DNA of 64,000 nt. It comes from Dugong dugon (taxonomy: Eukaryota; Chordata; Mammalia; Sirenia; Dugongidae). The translations under genes were made by a program, and so were the position numbers. Of the stretch, positions 10,896-24,463 are shown piece by piece. The notes beneath the pieces are model-generated. The model ran no database searches and was not told the DNA's origin. It saw only the letters and a list, made by a program, of their open reading frames with translations. Location: the NCBI GenBank assembly GCA_030035585.1, contig CM057469.1, positions 115,794,650-115,858,649 of the forward strand. The letters run 5' to 3'. Positions within the stretch are counted from its first letter, which is position 1, and the number at the start of each line of letters is the position of its first letter.

Positions 10896-12254
10896 GACTT
10901 TCCATACCTTTTTTCTTTCTATTTGTATCTTTTGTATCATATAGTCCAAGTTTGCATGTAATCTGTTTGATATCAACTGAATTTTTCCTCTTCCTTTATT
11001 ACATGTATGTTTTCTAAATGTATATTTTGTTTTTCAACTTTTTCAGTATAAGTTCTTTCCTTTTTAATATTGCATAATGTAATTTCTGAGTTTTTTAATA
11101 ATAATCTATTTACTCATTTTTAGCTTAGCGCCGTCTATCCATCTCAATTTTGCACATTTCCTGAACCCGCAAAGGTAAGATCTTCTTTGCTTCCTTCACT
11201 GAACACCTGGATCCTATTAGAATTTTTTCTTTAGATCTTTAGCTGGTGGCTAAATGTCAGAATTTTGTTTTACCTGGTCAATGATCTAGTAATGTCCAGA
11301 CAGGGAGAAGAGACCTTGACTGTGGAATTTTGCCCAAAATATTTTTTGAATGCATTTGGTTAAGTAACATCACCTGAACCAGTCTTTCTATATCTAGATT
11401 TGCCTTAGCCTGATCTCCACTCTGAGAACTTGATGTTTCTTTCTGGTCTTCTTCTAATGCTAACACTCCAAGTAGGAGGCATGCTAATGCCCCAGTGCAT
11501 TGGAGAAATAACATTGCCATTTGACTTTCTCTTCGATAATGTTACAACACTTGACCTTGGGTTCTTGGTGCACTGTTTTATTACTGAATCATAGCTACTG
11601 AATCATGGCTACAAAAAGTGTTTCAAGTGAGTTATTTCCTCTCTCCCATCCTGCTGTCTAAAAGACCACAAATCTCCAAATAGAGTATCATTGAATTTCT
11701 GCCAGGAGCACCTTCACGCATTTTGTGAATCAGTTTCCAGTCTCTTTCTTTAAATTGTTATCATATTTATTGTAGCTAGTGAAGTCCTTGTCATTTTCAA
11801 AGCATTTGTGACTTTAATGTTTTCCAGTACAGGGCTTTTTACTTTTTCTCTCTATATTGATATTTTGATTTCATTTCAAGTAATGTTTTGAATAGATCCA
11901 AAGTAGGGAGAAGTAAAAAACCGTTAGTTTACAGACAATGCATTTGGGGATTCTTTTATAACTGCCTTTCCTTGTTTTTGCTTCATGTTTGTGCTAGGCT
12001 GTAGCTTTTCCGTTTGAAAGTTTTTATTACCATCTGCAGATTATTGTTAGTTTCAATTGACGCTATTTTCAAATTGTCTCAGCACCAGAATCAATTGATG
12101 TCTGAGAGTGTCTGTTCCCCTGTCCCACAAATCATCTGCTTAATTTGGAAGTTAACGTATATAAATTATTTCTTCTCTTTCTTGGACTTCTGGATCTCTT
12201 TCAAACCTCAATGTATATCCCAAGTTTACTCCTGTGCTTTGGTGTGAAGACGAC
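10896..12254. other. Unassigned DNA with one unusual open frame
   Basis: Mostly AT-rich sequence that could be decayed L1 but that I cannot assign. The only part that stands out is the minus-strand frame at 11278-11520, listed separately. Confidence 0.35.
11278..11520 (-). other. 80-codon open frame with a signal-peptide-like start
   Basis: I do not recognise this protein. Its first 22 residues (M-A-M-L-F-L-Q-C... through V-L-A-L) form a hydrophobic stretch followed by an acidic, serine-rich part (E-E-D-Q-K-E-T-S-S-S), so it resembles a secreted-peptide precursor or a first coding exon. It has no dibasic cleavage sites, few cysteines and a weak start context (C at -3). A GT follows shortly after the stop codon. 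An 80-codon open frame is possible by chance in DNA of this composition, so this is a candidate only. Confidence 0.15.
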
Positions 12255-12400
12255 AGCAACTGAACCAATAGTTTTGTTTCAAGTTTACTATGTGGCAGGA
12301 ACTCTGCTGGAGTTCCATAGAGACCATCACAGATGGGGCCCTGCCCTCATGGAGTTTACAGTCTTCAGTGAGAGATATACAGTAAGTGAATGAACATTAA
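12255..12400 (-). mobile_element. L2 LINE fragment, antisense
   Basis: Antisense L2 3' region: 'tactatgtggcaggaactct', 'cctgccctcatggagtttac' and 'cagtaagtgaatgaac'. It is followed by an A run and then a second antisense L2 piece. Confidence 0.65.
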
Positions 12401-12434
12401 AAAAAAAAAAATACGTAAATACAAGTAAGATTTA

Positions 12435-12960
12435 TTCATGTATGCAGGAGATATGTATTGAACACTTACTATGTATCAGTCACTTTCGAATCATTTGGGA
12501 TACAGTCATGAGCAAACTAAATAAAAACTCCCGCCATCAAAAAGCTTTTGTCTAGTAGAGTTTACACTACAAATGAAGTGAAAAAGAAATAACACTTCGA
12601 GATATAATAAGGGATGATTGCCTTGGTTTTTCTCTGGGGACAGGACAAGCAACCTTGAGAAATTGACACTTGAGTTGTGATCAAAAGCATGAATATGTAT
12701 CATCAGGAGGAGGTTGGATTGGATGAGGATGTATGGGAGGCAGGATGTAGAGCATTCTAAAAAGAAGGAACAGAAGGAATGAAGGTCTTATAGTAGATGG
12801 GAACATGATAGGGCCAACAGACTGGTAGAAGCCACTGGGGCTAGAATACACTGAGATGGGTAGAGAGCTAAAAGAAAAGCTGAAAAGTTTGTACCAGATC
12901 AAACAATGCAATAGAAACTATTGAGGCTCCAAGTGAGTAAATAACAGGCTTAATTTTAAA
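12435..12960 (-). mobile_element. L2 LINE fragment, antisense
   Basis: A longer antisense L2 piece: 'cacttactatgtatcagtca', 'ggatacagtcatgagcaaac', then 'gcattctaaaaagaaggaac' and the 'cagactggtagaagccactg' block. The order agrees with the antisense 3' half of L2. It is heavily diverged. Confidence 0.6.
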
Positions 12961-15900
12961 GTAAATCATCTGCCAACAGTGGCGAGCAATGGTCTACAAA
13001 GTAAGGTATGCAGGCTGATATATTGGAAAGAAGAAAGAAAAGAGAGAGAGAGCTTCTATTTAGGTAGTCACATTCTTTTTAATGTTAGTTTTGTATACTT
13101 TTAAAATAATGAAACAACAGGCATATATTGATGTGTTGCTGAGAAATGATTTTCTATAAGGGTTAATGATCAAAAAAGTGTTTAGGTAATTGTTTAGCTG
13201 CAGGGAGAACACTTTGGCAGCTTTTTAGTTAAATGATTGGAAAGCTTATAGTGTCTCATATTGTTGATCGTGGCTAAGATGGAGTCAGAGGGATAAACAA
13301 ACAGGATATCTAAAAACTATATAGTCACTTCCCAATTGCAGTCTAAGTTAAAATAGACTGAAATAGCACCAAAACATTTCCTAGTCATAGTAAAGACCAC
13401 CTTGACCATCAAAGGGTTAATGACTTCATGCACTTTAAAAAACAAAAAACAAACAAAAATAACAATTGCCATGTGTATCAGAAAAGAACTGATACAAGGG
13501 CTGTATTTGATCAGGCTATATGTAATCACTTAGAGTTTGACAGTTATAAACAGCCATATTTGTTTTCTACAAACCCCAATATTGGACTTATTTTTCTTGA
13601 TGGCTACCTTGGGTATCTACCAGTCAATCATAGTTACAAATGTTCTAATATACCAGATTATGTTGGAACTGCAAAATATTCATGATATTACCCCTTTCCT
13701 TAGAATTTCTACAAAATTATATCCCATGCGACTTTAACACAGTTATATTCCTAAAAACTTGGAAAGATAAAGAGATTTGTTTTAATCTGTGAAATGTAAT
13801 AAGAAATTTTGGAATTCTCTCTTCTTTACCGATGCATTTTAAATCATTTATGGTGATTTACAATGTGCATTGAATAGATATTGTGTTTATTAGACACATT
13901 TGCGAGTTATTTGGACTAAGAATGGAAAAGGCTAGATAGATTGACATCTACTGATATTAAAGCATATTTATTACAATGAATCTAATTTTTATAGCATCAT
14001 GCTGTATCTCAGAAGAAAGAATCCTGTAACACAATGCCTTTACTTCATAGGATGTGCTTTGGGAAAAGATAATCCACAGGGCACAAAAAGATTTTTATTA
14101 ATAATAAAACATTATTATTATTTTGAAGGACTTTTATTGGTATAGTCATAAACTGACAAATATCTTACTTTTACCTAAAGTTTTATATGATTGTTTCTTT
14201 CATTAACAAATCTACTGAATAAAAATAAGCAAAATAAATAAAATATTAACTTATCTAATACTATCATACTTCTGCAAGCACATCTAAAACATCATCAGCT
14301 TTAAAATTAGATGGAACTTTTCCCTTTATTATCGTGATGGAATAAAAACTGCCTTTGGGGTAAGTTAATGATCAAAACTTCATTTTATATCATTTTTTTA
14401 TCCATTCTTCACACTGTAAAAATGGAAGCTATAGAAAAATCAGATTTAAGAAACAGTTCTCCTAAATTATTTTCAAATTCATACTTAGAATTCATGTTAG
14501 TGATACATTTTCAGAATGTGTCAATTAATATTTCACAAGTTTTTAAGAGTCACATATTTACAGTTCTTACAGAATTACAAAATTCAACTAGTAAGTAGAT
14601 TTCAAATTTCATTTCTCTTTATGAAAATCAGTATGAGAGCAGGGATAAACTACATTTCAGTAACAGGCTAGAGATTTGTCAGTGAACCTTTTCAAACTGT
14701 TCCCATTATTTTCTGATGGCAAAGACATCTCAGAAGAAGCACGATATGGTCTACGAATACCATCAAACCTCCCTGCTGTCTTACTTTCAGCAACAGATGG
14801 TGGATGGGCTTTTTATGGCAAGATGAATGTATTCAAAATGCAGCCATTATAAAAGTAGCTGATATTAGGAATAAGAAATGGGAAGAAGGGTATTTCTGCT
14901 GTAGGGAATTTTAGGCAATGAGACAGGCATCAGTTATTATTCAGAATAGAAGAAGATTGTCTGAAAATGCTAATATAAGTAGGGTTACCACTACCGGGGT
15001 CCCCCTTATTAATCATGGCTTCACAGAGATGCTGGAGTAATTTACAAAAGATGTAAAACAATTTCCTCACAGAATTTAGGAAATTTTCTTGAGATCACGA
15101 TGCCTGCCAGCAGTCTAAGAGTAATTAACAAAATATTATGAGCTCCAGTAAGAATGTAAAATTTGAAAATAATTTACATATATAAATATATTTATTCTTA
15201 CTGTATAATTTTGCAGACCCCTTCACATAGCGTTCAGTATCATTGAATGTAAAGCAGAGAACGTGTTTTTTTAGGAGCAAGTGCAAGAAAGAGCCTACGA
15301 TTGCCTCAAATTCCAGGTCAGAGATGCTTGTCCTCAGGCTGGTGTTGGCCCTAAGTGTTTTCACCCAGTATACTCAAAGATCCTTGGCATGATCCAGTCA
15401 ATAATAACTTGAAAATCCCTAAGTAAATAGTATGCCTTTGGGTTCTTAGACTGAGGAACTGAGGATATTGCTCATAGTTATGACTTGTGTGTTAATCTAG
15501 CATTAATAGATAGGGCCGTCCAAGAAAAAAAAAAAATCAGGTTGAAAAGAAACTTGAACTCTGAAGAACTGTTGTTGTTGTTAGAATCATAGAATCAGTC
15601 TAAGATAAAAGGGTATACAGGATTGTAAAGGGAAGCAAATTAAACACACAAAGAACTTATGCAAAGAAAGACACAAAAAGAAGTGTTCATGCTAATGCTT
15701 CAGCGTGTAGGTCACACCTTCTCACGGTGAGGAACTCAGTGTAGTCAATCGATTTCCTCTTAGCTATCCCCTTTTTTTTTTCCATTTTAACCTCAATATT
15801 CATATATTTTTGTTTGTTTTTATATTACAATATCCTCTTTTTTTTCTTAATTAGGGCAAAATACTCTTAATCGTATAATCCATGACATTACCTAACGTCA

Positions 15901-16461
15901 TTAGAATCACTAGTACCAGCTGGTACCCTGAGGAAAAGTAAAATGATTCACTATTGTAAATGATTCCATAAGTATGCCACATGATAGATTGAAAATTTTT
16001 AGACAGTATGATAATTATGTCTTTATTTTCTTTGTACTTTGACTATAATAACAAAAAACTGGTTACTACACGCAGGTTCCAATGTGTAGACAAAACAGGA
16101 TAAGCAGCATAATATGAAAATTAAACAAAACAAAATCTCTTTACCTTTGCAAGAATATGAAGAGAGTTCAAAATCCTTTTTTCCAAAGAGACAACTAACC
16201 ATATGCTTGATTAAATGCACACAAATCCCAATACTGCTCCATACCCTGAAGATGTAAAATCCTAAGTAACTCTTCCTTGCATATGTATCAATAAATACCT
16301 GAAGAAAGTGGAAGGATACTACCTGAGAGCTCTGCAGATTGATAAATAGACAACATTTGGAGGGTCCTCAAAACACAGAGGATACAACCAGCATTGGGGA
16401 AGTTCCCCTTGTATTAACACCTTTGCTTTGAGGGCAGTGACAGTCATGGCACACGTGCAGA
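12961..16461. other. Unassigned intergenic DNA
   Basis: About 3.5 kb without a recognisable gene or repeat family. It holds short A and T runs, a (GTT)4 at about 15571 and open frames under 86 codons. No splice-flanked conserved-looking frame was found. Confidence 0.4.
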
Positions 16462-16466
16462 ATGAC

Positions 16467-17028
16467 TGTCAGGGATTGAATTGTGTCCCCCCAAATAGGC
16501 GTCAATTTGACTAAGCCATGATTTCCATTACTATGTGGTTGTCATCCATTTTGTGATTTTATGTAACTTTCCTATGTTTCATAAATCCTAATCTCTGCCT
16601 GTGGTTAATGAGGCAAGATTAGGATATGTTAAAGAGATTTAGGATGGTTTTCAATACCCTTACTCAGATCACACCTGATCCAACGTAAGGGGAGTTTCCA
16701 TGGGATGTGGCTTGTATCGCCTTTTGTCTTAAAGAGATAAAAGGAGAGAAAAAAGAGCAGAAAGATAGAGACCTCATATCACCAAGAAAGAAGGGTCAGG
16801 AGTAGAGCAAGTCCTTTGGGCCCAAGGTCCCTGCCCTAAGAAGCTCCTAGACAAGGGGAAGATTGATGATAAGGATCTTGCCCCAGAACCAACGCAGAAC
16901 GCCTTCCCCTGGAGCTGGTGCCCTGAATTCGGACTTCTAGACTCTTAGACTGTGAGAGAATACATTTCTGTTGTGAAAGCCATGCACTTGCAGAAATTCT
17001 GTTATAGCAGCACTAGATAACTAAGACA
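16467..17028 (+). mobile_element. Solo LTR, MLT1-type (ERVL-MaLR)
   Basis: Begins TG ('tgtcagggattgaattgtgt') and ends CA ('agataactaagaca'), 562 bases, with the MLT1 landmarks 'attgaattgtgtcccccc', 'gaattcggacttctagactc' and 'tgtgagagaatacatttctg' in order. The perfect 5-bp target-site duplication atgac (16462-16466 and 17029-17033) fixes both ends and matches the duplication length of ERVL-type elements. It contains no internal viral genes. Confidence 0.85.
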
Positions 17029-17257
17029 ATGACTAAAACGCTGATAAAACGTGCGCTGTTTTTCTGGCCGTGGGGACCAGAAGGAATCCAGAGCATCCAG
17101 AACCAATTGAGAGTTAGGGGAAGCATGAAAAGGGTAGCTAGAAAATGCAAATCTCAAACTCTGTGAATAAATTTTATGCAAACAACTGGTCAAACCCTGA
17201 GTCCCATATGCTTGAGACAGTCTTCCCACAACCTGAATTGATATCTCAGAAAGTCTG

Positions 17258-18147
17258 TTGTTGTTGTTAGTTTCTATCCAGTCAGTTTTGACTCACAGTG
17301 ACCATACATACAACAGAATTAAACATTGCCTTGTCCTGCACCATTCTCACAATCATTGCTATATTTGAGCCCGTTGTTGCAGCCGCTGGATCAATCCAAC
17401 CCATCAAGGGTAATTCTCTTTTTCTCTGACCCTCTACCTTACCAAGTATGATGTCCTCCACCAAGGACTGGTCCCTCCTGAGAACATGTCCAAAGTATTT
17501 GAGATGTTTCATCATCCTCATTTTCAAGGAGCACTCTGGCTGTACTTCTTCCAAGACAGACTTGTTCATCCCTCTGGCAGTCCATGGTATATTCAGTATT
17601 CTTCGCCAACACCATAATTCAAAGGCATCAATTCTTCTTGGGTCTTCTTTACTCACTGTCCAGCTTCCACATGCATATGAGGGGACTGAAAATATCATGG
17701 CTTGGGTCAGGCGCAAGTAAGACCTGAGAGTGACATCTTTGCTTTTCAACACTTTAAAGAAGTCTTTGCAGCCGATTTGCCCAGTGCAATAAATGGTTTA
17801 ATTTCTTGACTGCTACTTTCATGGGCGTTGATTGTGGATCCAAGTAAAATTAAATCCTTGACAATTTCAATCTTTTCTCCATTTATCATGATGTTGCTTA
17901 TTGGTCCAGTTGTGAGGATTTTTATTTTATGTTAAAATGTAATCCATACTGAAGGCTGTAGGCTTTGACCTTCATCAGTAAGTGCTTCAAGTCCTCTTCA
18001 CTTTCTGCCAGCAGAGTTCTTTGTTGATATACTGCTGCAGTCGCTTTTGAATGATCTTCAAAATTTTACTTGTATGTGATATTAATGAGATTGTTCAATA
18101 ATTTCCACATTCTGTAGGATCAGCTTTCTTTGTAATAGGCATAACTA
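17258..18147 (-). mobile_element. RTE LINE copy with an internal deletion
   Basis: Antisense RTE from its (GTT)-type tail. It holds the longest continuous RTE frame in the window (17282-17752, 156 codons), covering the C-terminal domain: D-A-F-E-L-W-C-W-R-R-I-L-N-I-P-W-T, then L-E-E-V-Q-P-E-C-S-L and F-G-H-V-L-R-R-D-Q-S-L. Near 18012 the text jumps from just after the Y-A-D-D region to the upstream Q-Q-Y-I/G-F-R-R-G area, so about 0.5 kb including motifs A to C is missing. Confidence 0.85.
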
Positions 18148-19014
18148 TGCCCTCTTCCCCTTCTGGTTGCTCCCAGTACTGCTTGCCTCTGTGGAGGCTA
18201 TATCCTACGTGTGTCTGTGGCCCCAATAACTAGCTTTTTGGCAATACTGCTATCTCATGGTCATTTTTTTCTTTGACCAGCCCCATATACTCTGGAAATC
18301 ACTACATCCTAATTCTTTTTTTCTTTTTTTAATATGTTCAGTAGTGATGTCCTCTATCTCATTACGTGATTTCTCAAATCAGTAATTTGTGTTTTTTTCC
18401 TTGATCATTATGGTGAGATGTTTATCAATTTTATTAATCTTTCAAAGAATCAGGTTTTGGTTTATTATTGATATTTAATATATTCTGTTCTTAATTTCAA
18501 TAGCTTCTGCTCTTACAGTTATTATTTCTTTTCTTATACTCAATTTAGCTTTATTTCTCTCTTGTTTTTCTAGCTTATTAGTGGGAACTTAGATGAATGA
18601 ATTGAGATCTATCTTCCTTTGTAATATAAGCTTCTAATGCTGTAACTATCCAATAATTAAAACCTCAAAAATAAGATATGTTATGCCTTCTGTTTATTCA
18701 ACTGAACATATTTTGGAATTCCTTCGTAATTTCCTCTTTGATCCATGGAGATTTTAGAAATTTGTTTTTTAATTTCAAATATTTGGAGATTTTTCAGATA
18801 TCTGTCTGTTCTTGACTTCTAATTTAATCTGTTTTAATCTTTGAAAATACTTTGTATAATTTGTTTATTTTTTATTTGCTGTTTTATGACCCACAATATG
18901 GTATATGGATGGATGTTTATGTGGACTTAAAAGCAAAAACAAAAAGTAAGTGAATTTGACTGATGCTGGGTAGTGTTCTATATACAACAACTTGGTGAAT
19001 AGTGTTATTCATAT

Positions 19015-21687
19015 GTTGTTGTTGTTAGGTGCCATCATGTCAGTTCCAACTCATAGCCACCCTATATACAACAGAATGAAACACTGCCTGGTCCTATGCC
19101 ATCCTCACAATCATTGTTATGCTTGAGCTCATTGTTGCAGTCATTGTATCAATCCGTCTCATGAGGGTGTTCTTCTTTTTCAATGACCCTCTGCTTTACC
19201 AAGCATGGTGTACTTCTCCAAGGACTGGTCCCTTCTGATAACATGTCCAAAATAGGTGAGATGTAGTCTCACTATCCTTGCATAATACATAATGCATTCT
19301 GGCTGTATTTCTCCTAGACAGATTTGTTCATTCTTTTGGCAGTTCATGGTATATTCAATATTCTTTGCCAACACCATAATTCAAAGGCATCAATTCTTCT
19401 TCAGTCTTCCTTATCCATTGTTCAGCTTTCCCATGCCTATGAGGCTATTGAAAACACCACGGCTTGGGTCAGGCACACCGTAGTCTTCAAGGTGACGTCT
19501 TCGCTTGTTAACACTTTAAAGAGGTCTTTTCATCAGATTTGCCCAATGAAGTGCATCATTTGATTTTTTGGCTGCTGCTTCTATGGGTGTTGATTGTGGA
19601 TCCAAGTAAAATTAAATCCTTGACAACTTCAGTCTTTTCTCCATTGATCATGATGTTGCTTATTGGTCCAGTTGTGAGGATTTTTGTTTTCTTTATGTTG
19701 AGGTGCAATCCATAATGAAGGCTGTGATCTTTGATCTTCATCAGTAAGTGCTTTGAGTCCTTTTCACTTTCAGCAAGAAGGTGTCATCTGCATGAGGCAG
19801 GTTGTTAATTAGCCTTTCTCCAATCCTGGTGCTCCTTTATTCTTCACATAGTCCATCTTCTTGGATTATTTGCTCAGCATACAGATTGAATAAATATGGT
19901 GAAAGGATACAACCTTTCCTGACTTTAAACCATGCAGTATCCCCTTGTTCTGTTTGAAGGACTACCTGTTGATCTATGTACAAGTTCCTCATGGGCACAA
20001 GTAAATGTTTTAGGATTCTGATTCTTCACAATGTTATCCATAATTTTTATGATCCATGCTGCCGAATGCCTTTACATACTCAATAAAACCCAGGTAAGCA
20101 TCTTTCTGATATTCTCTGCTTTCAGCCAGGATCTTCTGACATCAGCAATGATATCCCTGATCCCACATCCTCTTTCGAATCTGGCTTGAATTTCTGGCAG
20201 TTGCCTGTTAATATACTGCTGCAGTTGCTTTTTGATGATCTCCAGCAAAATTAATGACATTGTTTGATAATTTCCTCATTTTGTTGGATCACCTTTCTTT
20301 GGAATAGGCATAAATATGGATGTCTTCCAGTTGGTTGGCCAGCTAGCTGCCTTCCAAATTTCTTGGCATAGATGAGTGGCACTTCCAGTGCTAAAGCTGT
20401 TTGTTGAAACATCTCAACTGGTATTCTGTCAATGCCTGGAGCCTTGTTTTTCGCCAATGCCTTCAGTGCCACTTGGACCTCTTCCTTCAGTACCATCAGT
20501 TCCTGATTATATGCTACATCCTGAAATGGTTGAATGTTGACAAGTTCTTTTTGGAATAGTGACTCTGTGTATTCCTTCCATCTTTTTTTGATGCTTCCTG
20601 TGTGTTTAATATTTTCTCTGTAGAATCCTTCAATATTGCTGTTTAAAACTTGAATTCTTTCTTTAGTTCTTTCAGCTTGAGAAATGCAGAGCATGTTCAT
20701 CCCTTTTGGATTTCTAACTCCAGGTCTTTGTGCATGTCATCATAATATTTTCATTTTTCTTTTTGAGCAGCCCTTTGAAATCTTCTGTTCAGCTCTTTTA
20801 CTTCATCATTTCTTCCTTTTGAGTTAACTACTTGATGTTCAAGAGCACATCTCAGAGTCTCTTCTGACATCCATTTTGGTCCTATCTTTCTTCCCTGTCT
20901 TTTTAATGACCTCTTGCTTTCTTCATGAATGATGTCCTTGATGTCATTCCACAACTCGTCTGGTCTTCAGTCATTAGTGTTGAACAAGTCAAATCTATTC
21001 TTAAGATGTTATCTACATTCAGGTGAGATATAGTCAAAGTCGTACTTTGGCTCTCATGGACTTCTAATTTTCTTCAGCTTCAGCTTGAACTTGCATATGA
21101 GTAACTGATGGTCTATCCGACAGTAGGCCTCTGGCCTTGTTCTGACTGATGATATTCAGCTTTTCCATAGTCTCTTTCCTGTCTATTCCATCTGGCAAGG
21201 TCCACGTTTATAGTCACTGTTAATGTTGTTGAAAAAAAGGTATTTGCAATGAAGAAGTCGTTGGTCTAGCAAAATTCTATCATGAGATCTCTTACATCAA
21301 TTCTATGACCGTGGCCATATTTTCCAACTATTGATCCCTCTTCTTTCTTTCCAACTTCTGCATTCTAATCACCAATAATTATCAATGCATCTTGAAGGCA
21401 TGTTTGATCAATTTCAGACCATAGAATTTGGTAAAAATCTTAAATTTCTTCATCTTTGGCCTTAGTGGTTGGTGCATAAATTTGAATCATAGTCGCATTA
21501 ACTGATCTTCCTTGTAGGTTTATGGATACTATCCTATTGTGACAGTGTTGTACTTCAGCATAGATCTTCAAATGTTCTTTTTTGATGATGACCCCAACAC
21601 CATTCCCCTTCAAGTGGTCATTCCCCACGTAGTAGACCATATGATTGTCCATTTCAAAATGGCCAATACCAATTCATTTCAGTTCAT
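19015..21687 (-). mobile_element. RTE LINE, 2.7 kb, 5'-truncated inside the endonuclease
   Basis: Antisense RTE from its tail to the N-terminal part of the apurinic endonuclease (D-N-H-M-V-Y-Y near 21640). Fragments of the single large ORF remain: 21440-21652 (endonuclease, I-Q-I-Y-A-P-T-T), 20751-20954 (linker), 20251-20700 (A-K-N-K-A-P-G-I-D-R-I-P of the RT fingers) and 20072-20260 (G-I-R-D-I-I-A-D-V). Frameshifts and stops separate them. The repeat 'ttcatat' at 19008-19014 and 21683-21689 is a possible TSD. It was inserted into the old L1. Confidence 0.9.
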
Positions 21688-21994
21688 ATTGACAAAATTT
21701 TTTTTTAAATCTACTTGTTCCATTATTAATTACTAAAAAATGTTGTCATGTACAAGTATAATTGTGCACTTGTATATATTCCTTTGCAATTCTAACAATT
21801 TTACATCATGTATTTTGAAATCCTGTTATTAGGTACATTCACTTTTAGGTGATTACAGCTTCATGGAGAATTGACTGTTTTTATGTCATGATCCTCTTTA
21901 TCCCTGATAATATTTCTAGTTGTTCTGAAGCTTAATTTTTCTCATATTAATACAACTATACCAGCTTTCTTTTCCTTACAGTTAGAATGGTATA

Positions 21995-22327
21995 CAGGTA
22001 GTCTCTGACTTATGACTTATTTGAGTTACCTTGAAGAACATTTACGGTAGTCCTTTTTCTTGTCTTTTTTGACATCTTATCGATAGTAATATGTACTATA
22101 TACAATGTTGCAGTGCATAATTTGCTGACACCGTCATATCTTTAAGCTTATATATAATGTTTCCAACCTCAAAAGACAAAGATTGGGCTTATAAAGATAC
22201 TGATAATAAAAGGCAATAATAATGAAAACTGAAAAAAAAAAAGAAAATGAAATATTCTACTTATGTCAGAAAGGACTTAGGATGGAGTTACTGGAATGGA
22301 ACCTGGTCATAAGTCAAGGACTATCTG
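21995..22327. mobile_element. Non-autonomous DNA transposon with 22-bp inverted ends
   Basis: The left end 'caggtagtctctgacttatg' and the reverse complement of the right end, 'cagatagtccttgacttatg', match over about 22 bases. TA stands just before the left end (21993-21994); the right flank reads TG, a mutated TA. The L1 sequence on both sides joins across a single TA. This fits a pogo/Tigger-type mobile element of 333 bases. It has no transposase frame. The family is not identified. Confidence 0.75.
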
Positions 22328-22736
22328 TGTCTTTTTTCATTTTTTTACCTTAACCTATTTATGTTGTTAAATTTAAAATAGGTTTGTTATAGGTAGTGTA
22401 TAGTTAGGTCTTTCTTTTTTATACAGCTTGGCAATTTCTGGTTTTATTAATTTTTTGGTTGGTGTGTCTAGACTGTATACTTCAATGTCGTTTTTCATGT
22501 GGTTGAATTAAAACACAACTTGGTAGATGTGTTTTATGAGTTTCATCTGTATTTGCTTCTTTTTTGCTTTCTTTTGGATTGAGTATTTCTATTCCTTTTT
22601 TCTACTACTATTTAATTTTTTTTCACTTTTTAAATTTCTTTTCAGTGGTTACCTTAGGGTTTATAGAACACGTATTTAATTCTTCAGTGTCTACCTTCAC
22701 ATAATTGTACGTCCTTTCTCATGCCTTGAAAAGACA

Positions 22737-23380
22737 TGTCTTAGTTGTCTGCTGCTGAACAACAAATTACGAAAAACTTAACAACTTAAAACAACACCAA
22801 TTTTTTATCTCACAGCAGTGTAGGTCAGAAGTCTAGGCTCAGCATAGCTGAGTTCTCTGCTCAGTGTCTCACAAGGCTAAAACATACATGTCAACTGGTC
22901 TTGTAATCTCATCTCAGGGCAAGGTTCATCTTCCAAACTGGTTGTTGGCATAATTCAGTTTCTTGCAGTTGTTTTAGGACATAGTTCCCTGTTTTTTTAT
23001 TGATTATTAACTGGCCTATTCTCAGGGCCTAGAGGCTACCTACCATTCCCTGCCAGGTAGCCCTCTTTACAACATGACAAAGTACTCCTTCAAGGCCAGC
23101 AAGGAAATTTCTCTCACTTCCAATCTCTTTGACCTGTATTAAGGGCACACCTGATTTTTTTCATGTCCACTGGGGATAATCACTCTTTTGATTAACTCAG
23201 AGTAAGCTTATTATGGAGCTTAATTACATCTGAAAATTTCCTTTTGCCATACAGCATACTCATGGGAGTAATATCCCATCATATCGACAAAGACTTCTCA
23301 TACTGAAGGATTGAGGATTACACAGGCTGTGTATTCCAGGGGCTAGGAATTTTGCAGTCCACTATAGAATTAGGCACCCA
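22737..23380. mobile_element. Interspersed repeat inside L1, LTR-like, family uncertain
   Basis: Breaks the L1 reading. Contains the widespread mammalian text 'acaacttaaaacaacaccaa', 'ttatctcacagcagtgtagg' and 'ctgctcagtgtctcacaagg', and starts TG and ends near GGCA, as LTRs do. I cannot fix the family, and the flanks ('ccttgaaaa' before, 'ccttaaaat' after) allow but do not prove a duplication. Confidence 0.45.
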
Positions 23381-24291
23381 GAGGACCTTAAAATAATATC
23401 ATTCCATTATTTTTGATTTTTTAAAATAAATTTTACTTTTAAAAATGCTGAAAACACATAACACTTATTACTATTTTTGCTTTAAACAATTGAAATTATC
23501 TTTTAGAACAATCAAAAATTTTAAAAATATACAAATTTAAATTTACCCTTATTTATTCAGTTTCCAGTGCTGTGCATTTCTTTGTATAGATCCAAGTTTC
23601 TGCCCAGTATCGTATTTCTTCTGCCTGAAGAACATTCTTTAACATTTATTGTTAGCAGGTGTGCTAGTAGTGAGTTTCCTCAGTTTTTGTTTGTCTGAAA
23701 ATGTCTTTATTACTCCATTTTTGAAACCTATGCATACAGGATACAGAGTTCAAAGTTGACATCTTTTTTTCCCTCCCCTTTTGGTAATTTAAAGATACTA
23801 TATCATCGTCTTCTGGTTTGCTTAGTTTCTAACGAGAAATCTGTAGCAAATTACAGCTTTATTTCTCTCAACATAATGTCTTTTTTTTCTCCAATTATCT
23901 TTAAAATGGTCACGTTTTCTTTTGTTGTCAGCAATTTACGGATTATTTACGTAGGTTTTTTTTTTTTTTTTTTTTTTCTTTATTTAGTACTTACCCTGCT
24001 TCTTGCTATCTGAGATTCTTGACTCTGTGGTTTTAAGTCTATCATTAATTTGTGGGAATTCTCTGTCATTTCTTTCTCTTCTTTTTGGAAATAGTTCTTC
24101 TACCAATTCTCCATACTAATGAGCCCACTTAAGGCATTCTTTCTAACTTTGGTTTTGTTGCTGTTGTTTTTTGTTTTGTTTTGTTTTGAACATTTCCATT
24201 TGATTCTTTCTTCTAATTTCATAACTCTGCTAAAGTTGCCCATCTGATCATTCAGGCTGTCTATCTTTTCCACTACAACTTCTGACGTATT

Positions 24292-24463
24292 AAAAAAAAC
24301 TCAAAACCAAACCTATTGCTGCCGAGTTGATTCTGACTCATAGCAACGCTATAGGACAGAGTAGAACTACCCCATAGGGTTTCCAAGGAGTAACTGATCG
24401 ATTCAAACTGCCAGCCTTTTTGTTAGCAGCCGACCTCTTAACCACTGTGCCACCAGGGCTCCT
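24292..24463 (-). mobile_element. AfroSINE, full length, antisense
   Basis: Begins with the A-rich tail, then 'gccgagttgattctgactca', 'gctataggacagagtagaac', 'agggtttccaaggagtaact' and ends in the tRNA-like head 'cactgtgccaccagggctcc'. Well preserved, inserted in the old L1. Confidence 0.9.

Noticed and set aside
15571-15583. (GTT)4 as a possible RTE tail
   Set aside because: No RTE sequence stands next to it; it is only a short microsatellite.
17282-17752. 156-codon frame that could be called a host gene
   Set aside because: It is the C-terminal domain of an RTE ORF, repeated in other copies (61488-61883, 54608-54940), next to a deleted RT.
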